64,000 nucleotides of DNA from Pseudomonas protegens (GCF_003363755.1 NZ_CP031396.1:4868501-4932500); one strand, 5' to 3'; counted from the first letter of the stretch, positions 17,414 through 26,785 are shown. The notes: generated by a model from the sequence alone, not told the origin. Translations and numbers: made by a program.

Positions 17414-19281
17414 TTGATTCCAACAGTCAGTTCTTTGCCATTCTCACGGCGGTGGGCGAGGCGAAACAGGCGAATGCCACGGCCCTGGGCACGCCCTGGA
17501 CTTTCAAGGAAATGGCGGTCGGCGATGCCAACGGCACCGACCCCATCCCGAACCGGGCTCAGACCAAACTGGTCAACGAGTGGCGCCGCGCCCCGGTCAA
17601 CCAGGTACGCACCGACCCGGCCAACCCCAACGTCATCATCACCGAACAAGTCATCCCGCCTGATGTTGGCGGTCGCTGGATTCGTGAGATCGGCTTGTTC
17701 GATGCCGACGGCGACCTGGTGGCGGTGGCCAACTGCGCCCCGAGCTTCAAGCCCCTGCTGGCTCAGGGCACCGGCAAGACCCAAGTCATCCGCATGAACT
17801 TCATCGTCGCCAACACCGCGCAGATCGTGTTGAAGATCGATCCTGCGGTGGTTCTGGCTACCCGCGAGTATGTCGACAATGCAGTGATCGAGGCTCTCGC
17901 CAAGCTGGATTTAAAGCACTCGGCAGTGGTGGCCACCACCGCCAACATCGCCTTGAGCGGAATTCAGACCATCGACGGAGTGTTGCTGCCGGCCGATGCC
18001 CGGGTGCTGGTGAAGAACCAGACTCAGGCCAAGGACAACGGCTTGTATGTGGTGTCGTCGACGGGCGTCTGGACCCGTGCCCAGGATGCTGACACCAGCC
18101 TGGAGGTTACCCCCGGGCTGTTCGTCAGCATCGAGAAGGGCACGGTCAACGGCGACAGCGTCTGGCAGTTGGTTACCGACGGGCCGATTGTCCTCGGCAC
18201 CACGCCGCTGGCCTTCGAGATGGCCATCGGGCGAACCGGCATCAGCGCGGGCTCCTATGCCAATGTCACGGTCGACAAGTACGGCCGCGTGATCGCCGGG
18301 ACCAACCCGAGCACCTTGGCCGGGCACGGCATCACCGACACTTACACCAAGGCCGAGATCGAGTCGATTGTGGCGCAGTCGTCATCGTTGCCAGTGGGCT
18401 CGATGGTGGCGTTTCCCAGGGCCAGCGTGCCGCCGGGGTTTCTGGAGATCGATGGCAGTGTGCAGAGCATTGCGGCTTATCCAGACCTGGCGGCGTATCT
18501 GGGGACTAGCTTCAACAAGGGTGATGAAGGTGCCGGTAACTTCCGACTGCCAGAGTCGCGGGGTGAGTTTTTGCGGGGGTGGGATCATGGGCGCGGGGTA
18601 GATGCGGGCCGCGGACTCGGTAGCTGGCAGGCTGATGAGTTTAAATCTCACTTTCACACAACAAACAACACTTCGTATGTGGGCAGCGACCCGACATTGT
18701 GGGTCTATGGAGATGCAGGGTCTGGCTCAATAACACCGCCGTCGGTCCAAACCAATACAGCTGGTGGCATAGAAACCCGCCCGCGCAACCTCGCGGTTAT
18801 GTGGTGCATCAAAGCCTGGAACGCGCCAATCAATCAGGGAAACATTGATGTTGCCGCACTGGCCCCGCTGGCGGCCCAGGCGACGGAGATCAATCAGGGC
18901 ACGGCAAAGGTTGCCACTAACGCGCAAATGCTTGATAGCGCGAACGACTTTGTTATGCCAACACCGAAGAAGTTGCGGTGGGGGCTTTCCGTAAGTCTGG
19001 CCGCGAACGGATACATCGCAGCACCTTTCTGGTTGGGTGGCTGGGTTATTCAGTGGGGGACTACAGGCGCTGTAAGTTCCACTCCTGCAGTTGTGTCATT
19101 TCCAATGGCGTTTCCTTCGGTTGCTTATGTCGCGTTGGCCATCGGATATCTCGGAGAAACGAACGTCGCATCTAACCAGGATGCGATCTACTCGTTCGGA
19201 CTGTCGAAAAATGGGGTCAGCTTTAAGACATACGGGAGTGTCGTTGCCAACGGCGCTAAATACATCGCAATTGGAAGCTAA
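17410..19281 (+). CDS. Tailocin 1 tail fibre
   Basis: The 623-residue fibre has an N-terminal DUF3751-type attachment domain (residues 1-160), a spacer repeat (about 170-280), a phage tail-collar domain (about 330-400, PVGSMVAFPRASVPPGFLEIDGS), the RPRNLAVMWCIKAWN segment, and a C-terminal gp53-like tip (GYIAAPFWLGGWVIQWG). The tip decides receptor and killing range. The 3' third is visibly AT-richer than the baseplate genes, which suggests exchange of the tip. Confidence 0.93.
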   Translation: MIDSNSQFFAILTAVGEAKQANATALGTPWTFKEMAVGDANGTDPIPNRAQTKLVNEWRRAPVNQVRTDPANPNVIITEQVIPPDVGGRWIREIGLFDADGDLVAVANCAPSFKPLLAQGTGKTQVIRMNFIVANTAQIVLKIDPAVVLATREYVDNAVIEALAKLDLKHSAVVATTANIALSGIQTIDGVLLPADARVLVKNQTQAKDNGLYVVSSTGVWTRAQDADTSLEVTPGLFVSIEKGTVNGDSVWQLVTDGPIVLGTTPLAFEMAIGRTGISAGSYANVTVDKYGRVIAGTNPSTLAGHGITDTYTKAEIESIVAQSSSLPVGSMVAFPRASVPPGFLEIDGSVQSIAAYPDLAAYLGTSFNKGDEGAGNFRLPESRGEFLRGWDHGRGVDAGRGLGSWQADEFKSHFHTTNNTSYVGSDPTLWVYGDAGSGSITPPSVQTNTAGGIETRPRNLAVMWCIKAWNAPINQGNIDVAALAPLAAQATEINQGTAKVATNAQMLDSANDFVMPTPKKLRWGLSVSLAANGYIAAPFWLGGWVIQWGTTGAVSSTPAVVSFPMAFPSVAYVALAIGYLGETNVASNQDAIYSFGLSKNGVSFKTYGSVVANGAKYIAIGS

Positions 19282-19291
19282 GTGAGGCCAC

Positions 19292-19717
19292 ATGCGTTTT
19301 TATAGCCAGACAACCCAAACCACTTACTTGCGCGGCATGCACGCGTCAATGCCTGACGATGCAGTCGAAATCACTGATGAACTATATCTGGCAGTGATTG
19401 GGAATCCACCCACTGGCAAAGTTCGCGCTCATGATGATCGAGGGTTGCCATATCTTGTCGATACGTCGGAAGTAGTCCTAGATTTTGCAGCACAGGAACG
19501 CGATTGGCGCGACACGAAACTGAGCTCTGTGATGTGGTTACGTGAGCGTCACCGTGACCAGCTCGAAATCGGCACAGCCACGACGCTGACCGGTGAGCAG
19601 TTCAAGGAGTTGCTTGTGTACATGCAATCCCTACGCGACTGGCCGCAATCCCCGGACTTTCCACAGATTGAACATCGTCCGGTGGCGCCGCCCTGGATCG
19701 CCGAACAAACCCAGTAA
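19292..19717 (+). CDS. Tailocin 1 tail fibre assembly chaperone
   Basis: The 141-residue Tfa-like protein directly follows its fibre (PA0621 position). The C-terminal part with WLRERHRDQLEIG and LRDWPQSPDFP is typical of fibre-assembly proteins. It starts with an ATG behind AGTGAGG. Such chaperones are specific to the fibre tip and move together with it. Confidence 0.85.
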   Translation: MRFYSQTTQTTYLRGMHASMPDDAVEITDELYLAVIGNPPTGKVRAHDDRGLPYLVDTSEVVLDFAAQERDWRDTKLSSVMWLRERHRDQLEIGTATTLTGEQFKELLVYMQSLRDWPQSPDFPQIEHRPVAPPWIAEQTQ

Positions 19718-19742
19718 ACGCCCCGCACCGTCGGGGCGTTTT
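19717..19742 (+). terminator. Terminator-like hairpin at the end of fibre cassette 1
   Basis: AACGCCCCG (19717-19725) and CGGGGCGTT (19732-19740) with TTTTCTTT behind. Almost the same sequence follows the chaperone genes at 40734 and 42948. Confidence 0.75.
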
Positions 19743-19776
19743 CTTTCCCGCTTCCCACCAATCAATCATCCCTACG

Positions 19777-19800
19777 AGCCCCCTTCACCCGGGGCTTTTT
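19777..19800 (+). terminator. Terminator-like hairpin before the sheath gene
   Basis: AGCCCC (19777-19782) and GGGGCT (19791-19796) with five T residues, 18 nt before the sheath start. A second hairpin in a row within an apparent operon. Confidence 0.6.
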
Positions 19801-19818
19801 CATGTCTGGAGTTTATCC

Positions 19819-20985
19819 ATGAGTGGTTTTTTCCACGGCGTTACCGTGACTAACGTCGACACCGGCACGCGCACTATTTCGCTGCCGTCGTCTTCGATCA
19901 TCGGCCTGGTGGACACCTTCACCGAAGGCCCGACCGCCGCTGCCAAGGTCAATGACCTGCTGCTGATCACCAACGAGCGTGAGGCCATTGCGGCCTGGGG
20001 CCCTGATGCGGCCATCACCAAGGCTTGCCAGGCCATCTACCAGCGGGCCAAGGCGGTGATCGTCGCTTGTGGCGTGGCCAAGATGACCGACGCGGCCGAG
20101 CAGACTTCTGCGATCATCGGCGGGGTGCTGGCCGACGGTAAGCGTACCGGTCTGCAGGCGCTGCTGGACGGCAAGAGCCGTTTCAACGCCCAGCCACGTC
20201 TGCTGGTCACCCCCAAGCACAGTTCGACCCTGGCCATCGGCACCGCCCTGGTGGCCCTGGCGGACAAGCTGCGTGGCCTGGCCATTCTCGATGGTCCCAA
20301 TACCACTGACGAAGCGGCCATGGCCTACGCCAAGAACTTCGGTGCCAAGCGCGCGTACATGGTCGACCCGGGTGTTCAGCACTGGGACAACGGCGCCAAT
20401 GCCACCGTCGATGCGCCGGCCTCGGCCTGGGTTGCCGGTCTGTTCGCCTGGACCGACAACGAGTACGGCTTCTGGGCCTCGCCGTCGAACAAGGAGTTCG
20501 TCGGCATCACCGGCACCAAGCGGCCGATCGAGTTCCTCGACGGCGATGAAACCTGCCGCGCCAACCTGCTGAACAACGCCAACATCACCACCATCATTCG
20601 CGATGCGGGCTTCCGCCTGTGGGGCAACCGCACGCTGTCCAGCGATCCGAAATGGGCCTTCGTCACCCGGGTGCGGACCATGGACATCGTCATGGACGCC
20701 ATCCTCTTCGGCCACAAATGGGCCGTGGACCGCTCGATCACCGCGACCTACGTCAAGGACGTCACCGAGGGCCTGCAGGCCTTCATGCGTGATCTGAAGA
20801 ACCAGGGCGCGATCATCAATTTCGAGGTCTACGCCGACACCGAGCTCAACACCGCCAGCCAGTTGGAGCAGGGCAAGGTGTACTGGAACATCCGCTTCAC
20901 CGACGTACCGCCCGCCGAAAACCCCAACTTCCGCGTTGAAGTCACCAACCAGTGGCTGACCGAAGTCCTCGACCAAGCCGCTTAA
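19819..20985 (+). CDS. Tailocin 1 contractile sheath protein (gpFI-like)
   Basis: The 388-residue protein is close to P2 FI in length and to PA0622 in position. It starts MSGFFHGVTVTNVDTGTRTI, typical of FI sheaths, and carries TFVTRVRTMDIVMDAILFG-type C-terminal sheath core (here WAFVTRVRTMDIVMDAILFG). It forms the contractile outer cylinder. Followed closely by the tube gene. Confidence 0.95.
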   Translation: MSGFFHGVTVTNVDTGTRTISLPSSSIIGLVDTFTEGPTAAAKVNDLLLITNEREAIAAWGPDAAITKACQAIYQRAKAVIVACGVAKMTDAAEQTSAIIGGVLADGKRTGLQALLDGKSRFNAQPRLLVTPKHSSTLAIGTALVALADKLRGLAILDGPNTTDEAAMAYAKNFGAKRAYMVDPGVQHWDNGANATVDAPASAWVAGLFAWTDNEYGFWASPSNKEFVGITGTKRPIEFLDGDETCRANLLNNANITTIIRDAGFRLWGNRTLSSDPKWAFVTRVRTMDIVMDAILFGHKWAVDRSITATYVKDVTEGLQAFMRDLKNQGAIINFEVYADTELNTASQLEQGKVYWNIRFTDVPPAENPNFRVEVTNQWLTEVLDQAA

Positions 20986-20997
20986 GGAGCCGCAGCA

Positions 20998-21507
20998 ATG
21001 GCAATGATTCCCGAAACCCTGGCGAACATGAACCTGTTCGTCGATGGCATCAGCTTTCAAGGCGACGTGCCGAGCCTGACCCTGCCCAAGTTGACCCTCA
21101 AGACCGAGGAGCACCGTGTCGGCGGCATGGATGTGCCGGTGGAACTGGACATGGGCATGGAGAAGCAAGAGGCCGGCTTCACCACCACCGGCGTGCGCCG
21201 CGAGTCGCTGAAGATGTTCGGCCTGGCCGATGGCAGCGGTTTCAACGGTGTGTTCCGTGGCGCCTTCAAGGGCCTCAAGGGCAAGGTCACCCCGGTGATC
21301 GTCACCCTGCGCGGCCTGCTTAAAGAGGTCGACATGGGCGACTGGAAATCCGGCGACAAGGCCGAGATCAAGCACAACGTGGCCCTGACCTACTACAAGC
21401 TGGAAGTCGACGGCCGCCTGATCTACGAGATCGATGCCCTGGGCATGAAGCGCGTGATCAATGGCGTCGACCAGCTCGCCGCGCAACGTTCGGCCCTGGG
21501 CCTGTAA
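20998..21507 (+). CDS. Tailocin 1 tail tube protein (gpFII-like)
   Basis: The 169-residue protein begins MAMIPETLANMNLFVDGISF, as P2 FII-family tubes do. It stacks as the inner rigid tube driven through the target envelope; in tailocins this depolarises the cell. AAGGAG site before the ATG. Confidence 0.95.
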   Translation: MAMIPETLANMNLFVDGISFQGDVPSLTLPKLTLKTEEHRVGGMDVPVELDMGMEKQEAGFTTTGVRRESLKMFGLADGSGFNGVFRGAFKGLKGKVTPVIVTLRGLLKEVDMGDWKSGDKAEIKHNVALTYYKLEVDGRLIYEIDALGMKRVINGVDQLAAQRSALGL

Positions 21508-21519
21508 GGAAGACACCTC

Positions 21520-21825
21520 ATGTCTCAAGCAAGCGACAAGACCCCGAGCTGGATGACCCTGAGCAGCGACAGCGTGATGGTGGCGCTGAGCAAGCCGGTG
21601 GAGATGAACGGTGTGGTCTGCGACCGGCTCACCCTGCGGGCGCCGACGGTACGTGATGTGCGCGCCGCCAGTGCCGCCGGTGTGGGGGACGATGAACAGC
21701 GCGAGCTGATGCTGTTTGCCAGCCTCGCGCAAATCAGCACCAAGGACCTGGAGAGCATGGCACTCAAGGACTATCAACGCCTGCAGGCCGGCTATTTTCG
21801 CCTGGTGCAAGACGACGAGCTTTGA
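21520..21825 (+). CDS. Tailocin 1 tail assembly chaperone, short form (gpE-like)
   Basis: The 101-residue protein of the phage tail assembly chaperone type (LTLRAPTVRDVRAASAAG) occupies the PA0624/gpE position. It ends DDEL at CTT TGA. A downstream GpE'-type segment is in the +1 frame (to 21937), so a longer fusion is expected as in other long tails, where chaperone ratio matters for loading the tape measure. Confidence 0.85.
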   Translation: MSQASDKTPSWMTLSSDSVMVALSKPVEMNGVVCDRLTLRAPTVRDVRAASAAGVGDDEQRELMLFASLAQISTKDLESMALKDYQRLQAGYFRLVQDDEL

Positions 21826-21937
21826 TCCTGCGGTGATGAAGGTGGCGGCGAAACGGCTCGCTCGCGAGCTGCATTTCGCCGCTGAGGAAATCATGACCAT
21901 GAGGTTTTCCGACATGGTCTGGTGGCTCACGGATTGA
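21820..21937 (+). CDS. GpE'-like extension reached by frameshift at CTT TGA
   Basis: The +1 frame entered at CTT TGA T (21820-21826) codes for about 38 residues (DPAVMKVAAKRLARELHFAA... ending SDMVWWLTD), with the size and Trp-rich end of GpE family proteins. No ribosome site precedes the only internal ATG (21836). CTT TGA is the decoding pair of the prfB +1 site, though without its upstream AGGGGG. A -2 slip would give the same frame. Confidence 0.6.
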
Positions 21938-21966
21938 GCCCGTCACCCAAGGATCAGGAGAAGCAC

Positions 21967-24540
21967 ATGGCGAACAAACTGGTATCGGGGCTGGTGGTAG
22001 TGGGTACTGCCCTCAGTTCGACCTGGGACGCCGCCTTCAAGACGGTGGAAGACCGGATCAAGCAGCTGGAGCAGCAGGGCAGCAAGGCCAGGGTGCTGGA
22101 AAAGACCATCGGCCAGACCCTGCGCCTGCAGGATGAATGGAAAAAGGCCCATGACACCGGCGCCGCTTCCGCGGCCGGGCTGTTGCGCCGCTTGGAAGAG
22201 AGCCGCAACGGGCTGCGCCAGCAGGGTATTGAGGTGCACAAGCTGCGCCAGGAATATCAAGCGCTGGGCAAGGTGGCCCGGGGCTCTGAGCTTCAGGCTC
22301 GTGGGCTGCAGCAGGTAGCCCAGGGCAAGGCCGACTTCAAGGCGGCTTATGACTGGGCAAAGTTTGGCGTCGATAAGCTCCGCGCCCCGGTCAAGATCAG
22401 TGCTGATTATCAAGCGCTGATCCGCGACATGGCGATCAAGGCCAATGTGGTCAACCAGCCTCAGGAAGCGCAACTGAGCCGCACGGTGATTCAGACCTCC
22501 CGTGACACGGGCATGGCCCGTAACGATGTGGCGGCTCTGGTGAGCCAGATGATGGCCAGCGGCATGTCGCTGGACAAGGCGCAAGGCTACACAGGGTTGG
22601 CCGCCAAGTTTGCGGTGGGGCAGGGCGCGAGCGTCGACGACACCGCGAAGCTGATGCGGGCCCTGGAGCTCAAAGCTGGAATCAGCGACCCCAAGGTCAT
22701 GGAGCAGGCTCTTGAGGCCATCGCCCTGCAGGGGCAGGCCGGCAATTTCGAGGCGGCCGACATGGCGCGCTTGCTCCCGGCGCTGCTCAAGAGCGCGAGC
22801 GCGGAAGGACTCACCGGTATGGAGGCGGTGAGTCAGTTGGGGTCCATGCTGCAAGTGCAGATGAACACTGCGGGCAGTGCTGACCAGGCTGCTGGCCAAT
22901 TGCAGAACTGGATCGAAAAAATCGGCTCCAGTGAGGCGGTCAAGGCTTATGAAGACGCCGGCATTGATTATCAGGCTTCGCTGAATACCGGTATCCAGAA
23001 GGGCATGTCGAGCCTGGAGGCGAGCTTTGCCCTGGCCATGCGTTACGTCAGGGCCATCGACCCGGCCAAGGCGGCGAAGATGGCCGAGGCCCAGGCGCAG
23101 ATCAGCCAGGAAACCGACCCGGCCAAGGCCAAGGCGATGCTTGAGGCTCTGGAAGAGTCCCTGCGTACCGGTGACCTGTTTACCGATATGCAGATCAAGG
23201 CGGCCTTGCTGGCCCAGACCCAGGGTCGGCAGCAGTATGAGCAAGTGAAGAAGGACTCGTTGAGCGCCTCTGGCGTTCTCGCCAGGAACCTCGCGGAGCG
23301 TCGAGAAGCCTCCAAGCAGTTGTGGGCTGAAGCCGGTCACTCCATCGATGAAGGCCAGCGGGTCGTGGGGCAGGCCCTGCAACCGGTGACGGATCTGGTG
23401 GCCAAAAGCATCACCGTGGTGGTCGGCAAGCTGACCGAGCTGGCGGAGCACAACCCATCTTTGGTGCAGGGTGTGGTCGCTTTGGGCGCCGCGTATGTCG
23501 CGGTGAAAAAGCTCATGGCGGTCTACACCATGGGCAAGGGCCTGATCAATGTCTTGCGGGGTGGGTTGAAGATTGACCCCAACGTTGTCCAGCGTGTGTT
23601 TGTCACCAATGCGCTGGGAATGGGCGCGGGTGATTTCGACGTGGACGGTGGTAGGAACAAGAAGGGCAACAAAGGCGGCAATGGCCCCGGTGGCGCAAGA
23701 CCCAAGCGTGGCGTGCTCGGTCGCATTGTCCAGACACTGAAAAATGTATTCAGCCCTGGCAATTTGAGTCGCCTTGCCAATGCTGGGACGAGAGTCGCCC
23801 AGGTTGTTGGAAGCGGCTTGAAGTCTCTGTGGAGTAACGGCAAGAAGTTATTCAAGCGGGGTGGTGCCCTGTCGATACTGGATGCCGGTATGCAGATCGC
23901 AGACACCTATCAGAATGCCAAGACCCGCGATGAGAAGGCCGAAGGCTATGGCGGTGCGCTCGGAGGTTTAGCTGGCACATTGGCCGGGGCCAAAGGGGGG
24001 GCTGTTGCCGGGGCTGCCATTGGCTCTGTCGTGCCCGGCCTTGGAACAGCCATTGGCGGCGCCATAGGTTCCTTCATCGGTGGCGCTCTTGGTTACTGGG
24101 GCGGTGGAGCCTTGGGCTCCTATGCTGGCAAGGCGATGTTCGGCTCCGACGACTCGCTCAAGCAAATGCCCGCAGCCGGTCCGCTGATGATGCGCAACGC
24201 CGGGCAGAACATCCCGCCGGTGATGGGCGATATCGCCAAGTCCTTCCAGCCGGGCCAGACGCCTCCGCTGATGGGGCAGGCCGCGCGTTCGCTGGCCAGT
24301 CCGGCACCGTCGGCGTCGAGCCTTTCGCTGAGCAATCCTCCGGAGCCGTTCAAATCGGCGGCACTACCGGCGATTGAACAGCAGTTCAGCTTCGCGCCTT
24401 ACCTGTCGATTTCGGTGCAGGGCGATGTCAGAGATCCGGCGCAATTGGCCCGGGAGCTGGAACCCTATCTGCGCTTTCAGTTCGACGAATACAGCCGTCA
24501 GGCGGCGGGTCGTCAGTTGTTCGACGCGGCACACGTTTAA
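21967..24540 (+). CDS. Tailocin 1 tape measure protein
   Basis: The 857-residue protein starts at ATG 21967 behind AGGAGAAGC. It has an N-terminal coiled-coil region (about 15-110), a tape-measure domain with long helices, and a Gly-rich hydrophobic stretch near residues 665-725 (GGLAGTLAGAKGGAVAGAAIGS). It sets tail length and is likely expelled into the target envelope. It is about 1.5 times the length of the second tape measure, so tailocin 1 should be the longer particle. Confidence 0.93.
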   Translation: MANKLVSGLVVVGTALSSTWDAAFKTVEDRIKQLEQQGSKARVLEKTIGQTLRLQDEWKKAHDTGAASAAGLLRRLEESRNGLRQQGIEVHKLRQEYQALGKVARGSELQARGLQQVAQGKADFKAAYDWAKFGVDKLRAPVKISADYQALIRDMAIKANVVNQPQEAQLSRTVIQTSRDTGMARNDVAALVSQMMASGMSLDKAQGYTGLAAKFAVGQGASVDDTAKLMRALELKAGISDPKVMEQALEAIALQGQAGNFEAADMARLLPALLKSASAEGLTGMEAVSQLGSMLQVQMNTAGSADQAAGQLQNWIEKIGSSEAVKAYEDAGIDYQASLNTGIQKGMSSLEASFALAMRYVRAIDPAKAAKMAEAQAQISQETDPAKAKAMLEALEESLRTGDLFTDMQIKAALLAQTQGRQQYEQVKKDSLSASGVLARNLAERREASKQLWAEAGHSIDEGQRVVGQALQPVTDLVAKSITVVVGKLTELAEHNPSLVQGVVALGAAYVAVKKLMAVYTMGKGLINVLRGGLKIDPNVVQRVFVTNALGMGAGDFDVDGGRNKKGNKGGNGPGGARPKRGVLGRIVQTLKNVFSPGNLSRLANAGTRVAQVVGSGLKSLWSNGKKLFKRGGALSILDAGMQIADTYQNAKTRDEKAEGYGGALGGLAGTLAGAKGGAVAGAAIGSVVPGLGTAIGGAIGSFIGGALGYWGGGALGSYAGKAMFGSDDSLKQMPAAGPLMMRNAGQNIPPVMGDIAKSFQPGQTPPLMGQAARSLASPAPSASSLSLSNPPEPFKSAALPAIEQQFSFAPYLSISVQGDVRDPAQLARELEPYLRFQFDEYSRQAAGRQLFDAAHV

Positions 24541-24549
24541 GGAGGCGGC

Positions 24550-25395
24550 ATGGCCTATATGGAACAGCTGCAATCGGGGCTTACGTCCCTGGTGGCGGCA
24601 GCAGAGGCAGGGCGGCGCAGCGCCGATGAAATGCTGGGGCCCATGAACGGCGCCATCAGCGACATCACCGGCGCCGCCTCGGAGCTGGAAAATCTGCCCT
24701 GGGTCGGCCCGGTGTTGGGCGCCAAGCTGCAACGCACCATGCGCAGCATCGGCGCGGCGCAGTCGGCGGTGGGTGAAGTCGCGGCCAAGTACAGCCAGGC
24801 CGTGACCGTGGCGGGGCAGATGCAGCAGCGTCTTGGCGCCCTGCAGGAGCAGGTGGCCAAGGCCGGCGCGGCGATCAACCGCATCGGCGGGCAGATCAGC
24901 CCGGCCCTGGGCAATATCTTTCCTTCCGGCGCGCTGGCGCCTCAGGACACCCCGGCGGCGGAGGCGGTGAAACCCTTCCCGCACCTGCTGATCCTGCAGC
25001 CCCTGGGGGCCGCGGCCGAGCCGTTCTACTTCAACCTCGATACCGCGGCCTTCGATGAGTTGCGCCGGCAAACCGGCTTTCGCTGGGCGGCCCAGGAGCG
25101 CCTGAGCCGCAGCATTGCGCAGCAGGCGGTGGGGCAGGGCGACGACAAGATCTCCCTCAAGGGCGCGATCTTTCCCGGGTTCAAGGGCGGGCTGGGGCAG
25201 TTGCAGGCGTTGCGCAGCATTGGCCGGCGCTTGCAGCCCCTGAGCCTGACCACGGGCTACGGTGAAGTGCTGGGCACTTGGTGCCTCACCAGCATCGACG
25301 AGGAACAGAGCCACCTGCTGGCGGGTGGCATTCCCCGCAAACAAGGGTTTTCACTGGAGTTTGTGAGCTATGGCAACGACCTGCAGAACCTCTGA
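24550..25395 (+). CDS. Tailocin 1 tail protein gpU
   Basis: The 281-residue protein lies at the PA0626 position. Its C-terminal half (KPFPHLLILQPLGAAAEPFYFNL; LGTWCLTSIDEEQSHLLAGG) is the gpU-type domain; the N-terminal half (1-110) is an Ala-rich helical extension not present in P2 gpU. It probably acts at the baseplate-tube junction. Overlaps gpX by 26 bp. Confidence 0.88.
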   Translation: MAYMEQLQSGLTSLVAAAEAGRRSADEMLGPMNGAISDITGAASELENLPWVGPVLGAKLQRTMRSIGAAQSAVGEVAAKYSQAVTVAGQMQQRLGALQEQVAKAGAAINRIGGQISPALGNIFPSGALAPQDTPAAEAVKPFPHLLILQPLGAAAEPFYFNLDTAAFDELRRQTGFRWAAQERLSRSIAQQAVGQGDDKISLKGAIFPGFKGGLGQLQALRSIGRRLQPLSLTTGYGEVLGTWCLTSIDEEQSHLLAGGIPRKQGFSLEFVSYGNDLQNL

Positions 25396-25576
25396 CGGTG
25401 ATCTGCTCGACACCCTGTGTCATCGCTACTACGGGCACCTCAATGGCAGCGTCGAGGCGGTGCTGGACGCCAACCAGGGCCTGGCCGATGAGCCACAACC
25501 CTTTCGGGCCGGGGTACTGATCCTGCTACCGGAGCTGCCGATCCGCACAGAGGCGATGGTTCAGCTATGGGACTGA
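25370..25576 (+). CDS. Tailocin 1 tail protein gpX
   Basis: The 68-residue gpX-family protein is LysM-like, with DLLDTLCHRYYG and a final ILLPELP. It belongs to the tail/baseplate hub. It starts inside the gpU end, implying coupled translation. Confidence 0.92.
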   Translation: MATTCRTSDGDLLDTLCHRYYGHLNGSVEAVLDANQGLADEPQPFRAGVLILLPELPIRTEAMVQLWD

Positions 25577-25595
25577 CCTGGCCTCCACTCAACAG

Positions 25596-25621
25596 ACCCC
25601 GCTGCGTGCGGGGTCTTCATT
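25596..25621 (+). terminator. Terminator-like hairpin between gpX and gpD
   Basis: GACCCCGC (25596-25603) and GCGGGGTC (25609-25616), loop TGCGT, followed by TTCATTTT. It ends just before the gpD ribosome site CTGGAGC. Confidence 0.65.
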
Positions 25622-25637
25622 TTCTGGAGCACAGGCC

Positions 25638-26681
25638 ATGACCCCGGTCTTTCGCATCCTCGCCGATGGCCGCGACATCACCGCGCAGATCAATGACCGG
25701 CTGCTGACCCTGCGCACCCTGGACAAACCGGGCATGGAAGCGGACGAGTTCGAACTGCGCATCGACGACCGTGACGGTGCGGTCGCCTTGCCCGGTCGTG
25801 GCGCCGCCATCGAAGTGTTCCTCGGCTATGCCGGGCAGGCATTGACTCGCCTGGGGCGCTACACGGTGGATGAAGTGGTGGTCAACGGGCCGCCGGATTC
25901 CATCGAGATCCGCGGCAAGGCCAGCGACATGCGCGGTAGTGGCAAGACCACCCGCAGCGGCAGTTGGGAGAACGTGGCGCTGGCGCAGATCGTCCGCGAT
26001 CTGGCGGCCCGCAACGGCTGGCAGCCGGTCTGTCCGGTGGCGACCAAGGTGCCGCGGATCGACCAGCTCAACGAATCCGACTTCAACTTCATCACCCGCC
26101 TGGCCCGACAGTACGACTGCACCGCCAAGGTGGCCGAAGGCAGGTTGCTGGTGCTGCCCCGTCAGTCCGGGTTGAGTGCCAGCGGCAAGGCCCTGGGCGT
26201 TGTCAGCCTCAGCCGTCGCGACGTCAGCCGCTATCAGTTCCGCCTCAGTGACAGCAGCACCCACAAGGCGGTGCAGACCAAGCATCAGGACCCGAAGAGC
26301 GGCACGCTCAAGGTCATCGACCTGGGCAACAGCGACTCACCGGCCAGCGTGCCGGCGGTGCACACCGATCGGCACCTGTACCCCAACAAGTCCGCCGCCG
26401 AGCAAGCGGCCAAGGCCCGCTTGGCGGCCTTCAACCGCAGCAGCGCCAGCCTGCGCCTGGAGATGCCCGGGCGCACCGATCTGTTTGCCGAGCGCCTGAT
26501 CAATGCCCAGGGCTTCAAGGCCGGACTGGACGGCGAATACCTGGTGGACTCGGTAGAGCAACTGTTCAACCCGTCGGGCTGGAGCACCACGGTCGAATGC
26601 AACGGCGGCAAGCAAGGTAAGGCCAAAGCCAAGGCCAAGAAAACCCCCGCCAAAAAACCACTCAGAGTGGTGCAGCTTTGA
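25638..26681 (+). CDS. Tailocin 1 baseplate hub protein gpD
   Basis: The 347-residue protein of the late-control gene D family (PA0628 position; T4 gp27-like hub) has MTPVFRILADGRDITAQINDRLL at the start and a Lys/Ala-rich tail (KQGKAKAKAKKTPAKKP). It is the last structural gene of the P2-like module. Confidence 0.93.
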   Translation: MTPVFRILADGRDITAQINDRLLTLRTLDKPGMEADEFELRIDDRDGAVALPGRGAAIEVFLGYAGQALTRLGRYTVDEVVVNGPPDSIEIRGKASDMRGSGKTTRSGSWENVALAQIVRDLAARNGWQPVCPVATKVPRIDQLNESDFNFITRLARQYDCTAKVAEGRLLVLPRQSGLSASGKALGVVSLSRRDVSRYQFRLSDSSTHKAVQTKHQDPKSGTLKVIDLGNSDSPASVPAVHTDRHLYPNKSAAEQAAKARLAAFNRSSASLRLEMPGRTDLFAERLINAQGFKAGLDGEYLVDSVEQLFNPSGWSTTVECNGGKQGKAKAKAKKTPAKKPLRVVQL

Positions 26682-26785
26682 CGCTGCGTCAGCCCCGCGA
26701 GCTTTGCCGTAGCCACCCCATGCGCAGCGTTGCGCTGCAACCCACTCTGCCTTTTCAAGTACGCGGACAATCCGCAGGAGTAGTC

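Noticed and set aside
19813-21930. 705-codon minus-strand open frame
   Set aside because: Shadow of sheath, tube and chaperone genes; composition is His/Gln/Gly-rich with no domain, and the plus-strand products are clear.
26678-26785. Upstream extension of the GH18 gene
   Set aside because: The earlier start would bury the signal peptide 36 residues inside the protein; ATG 26786 has its own ribosome site.
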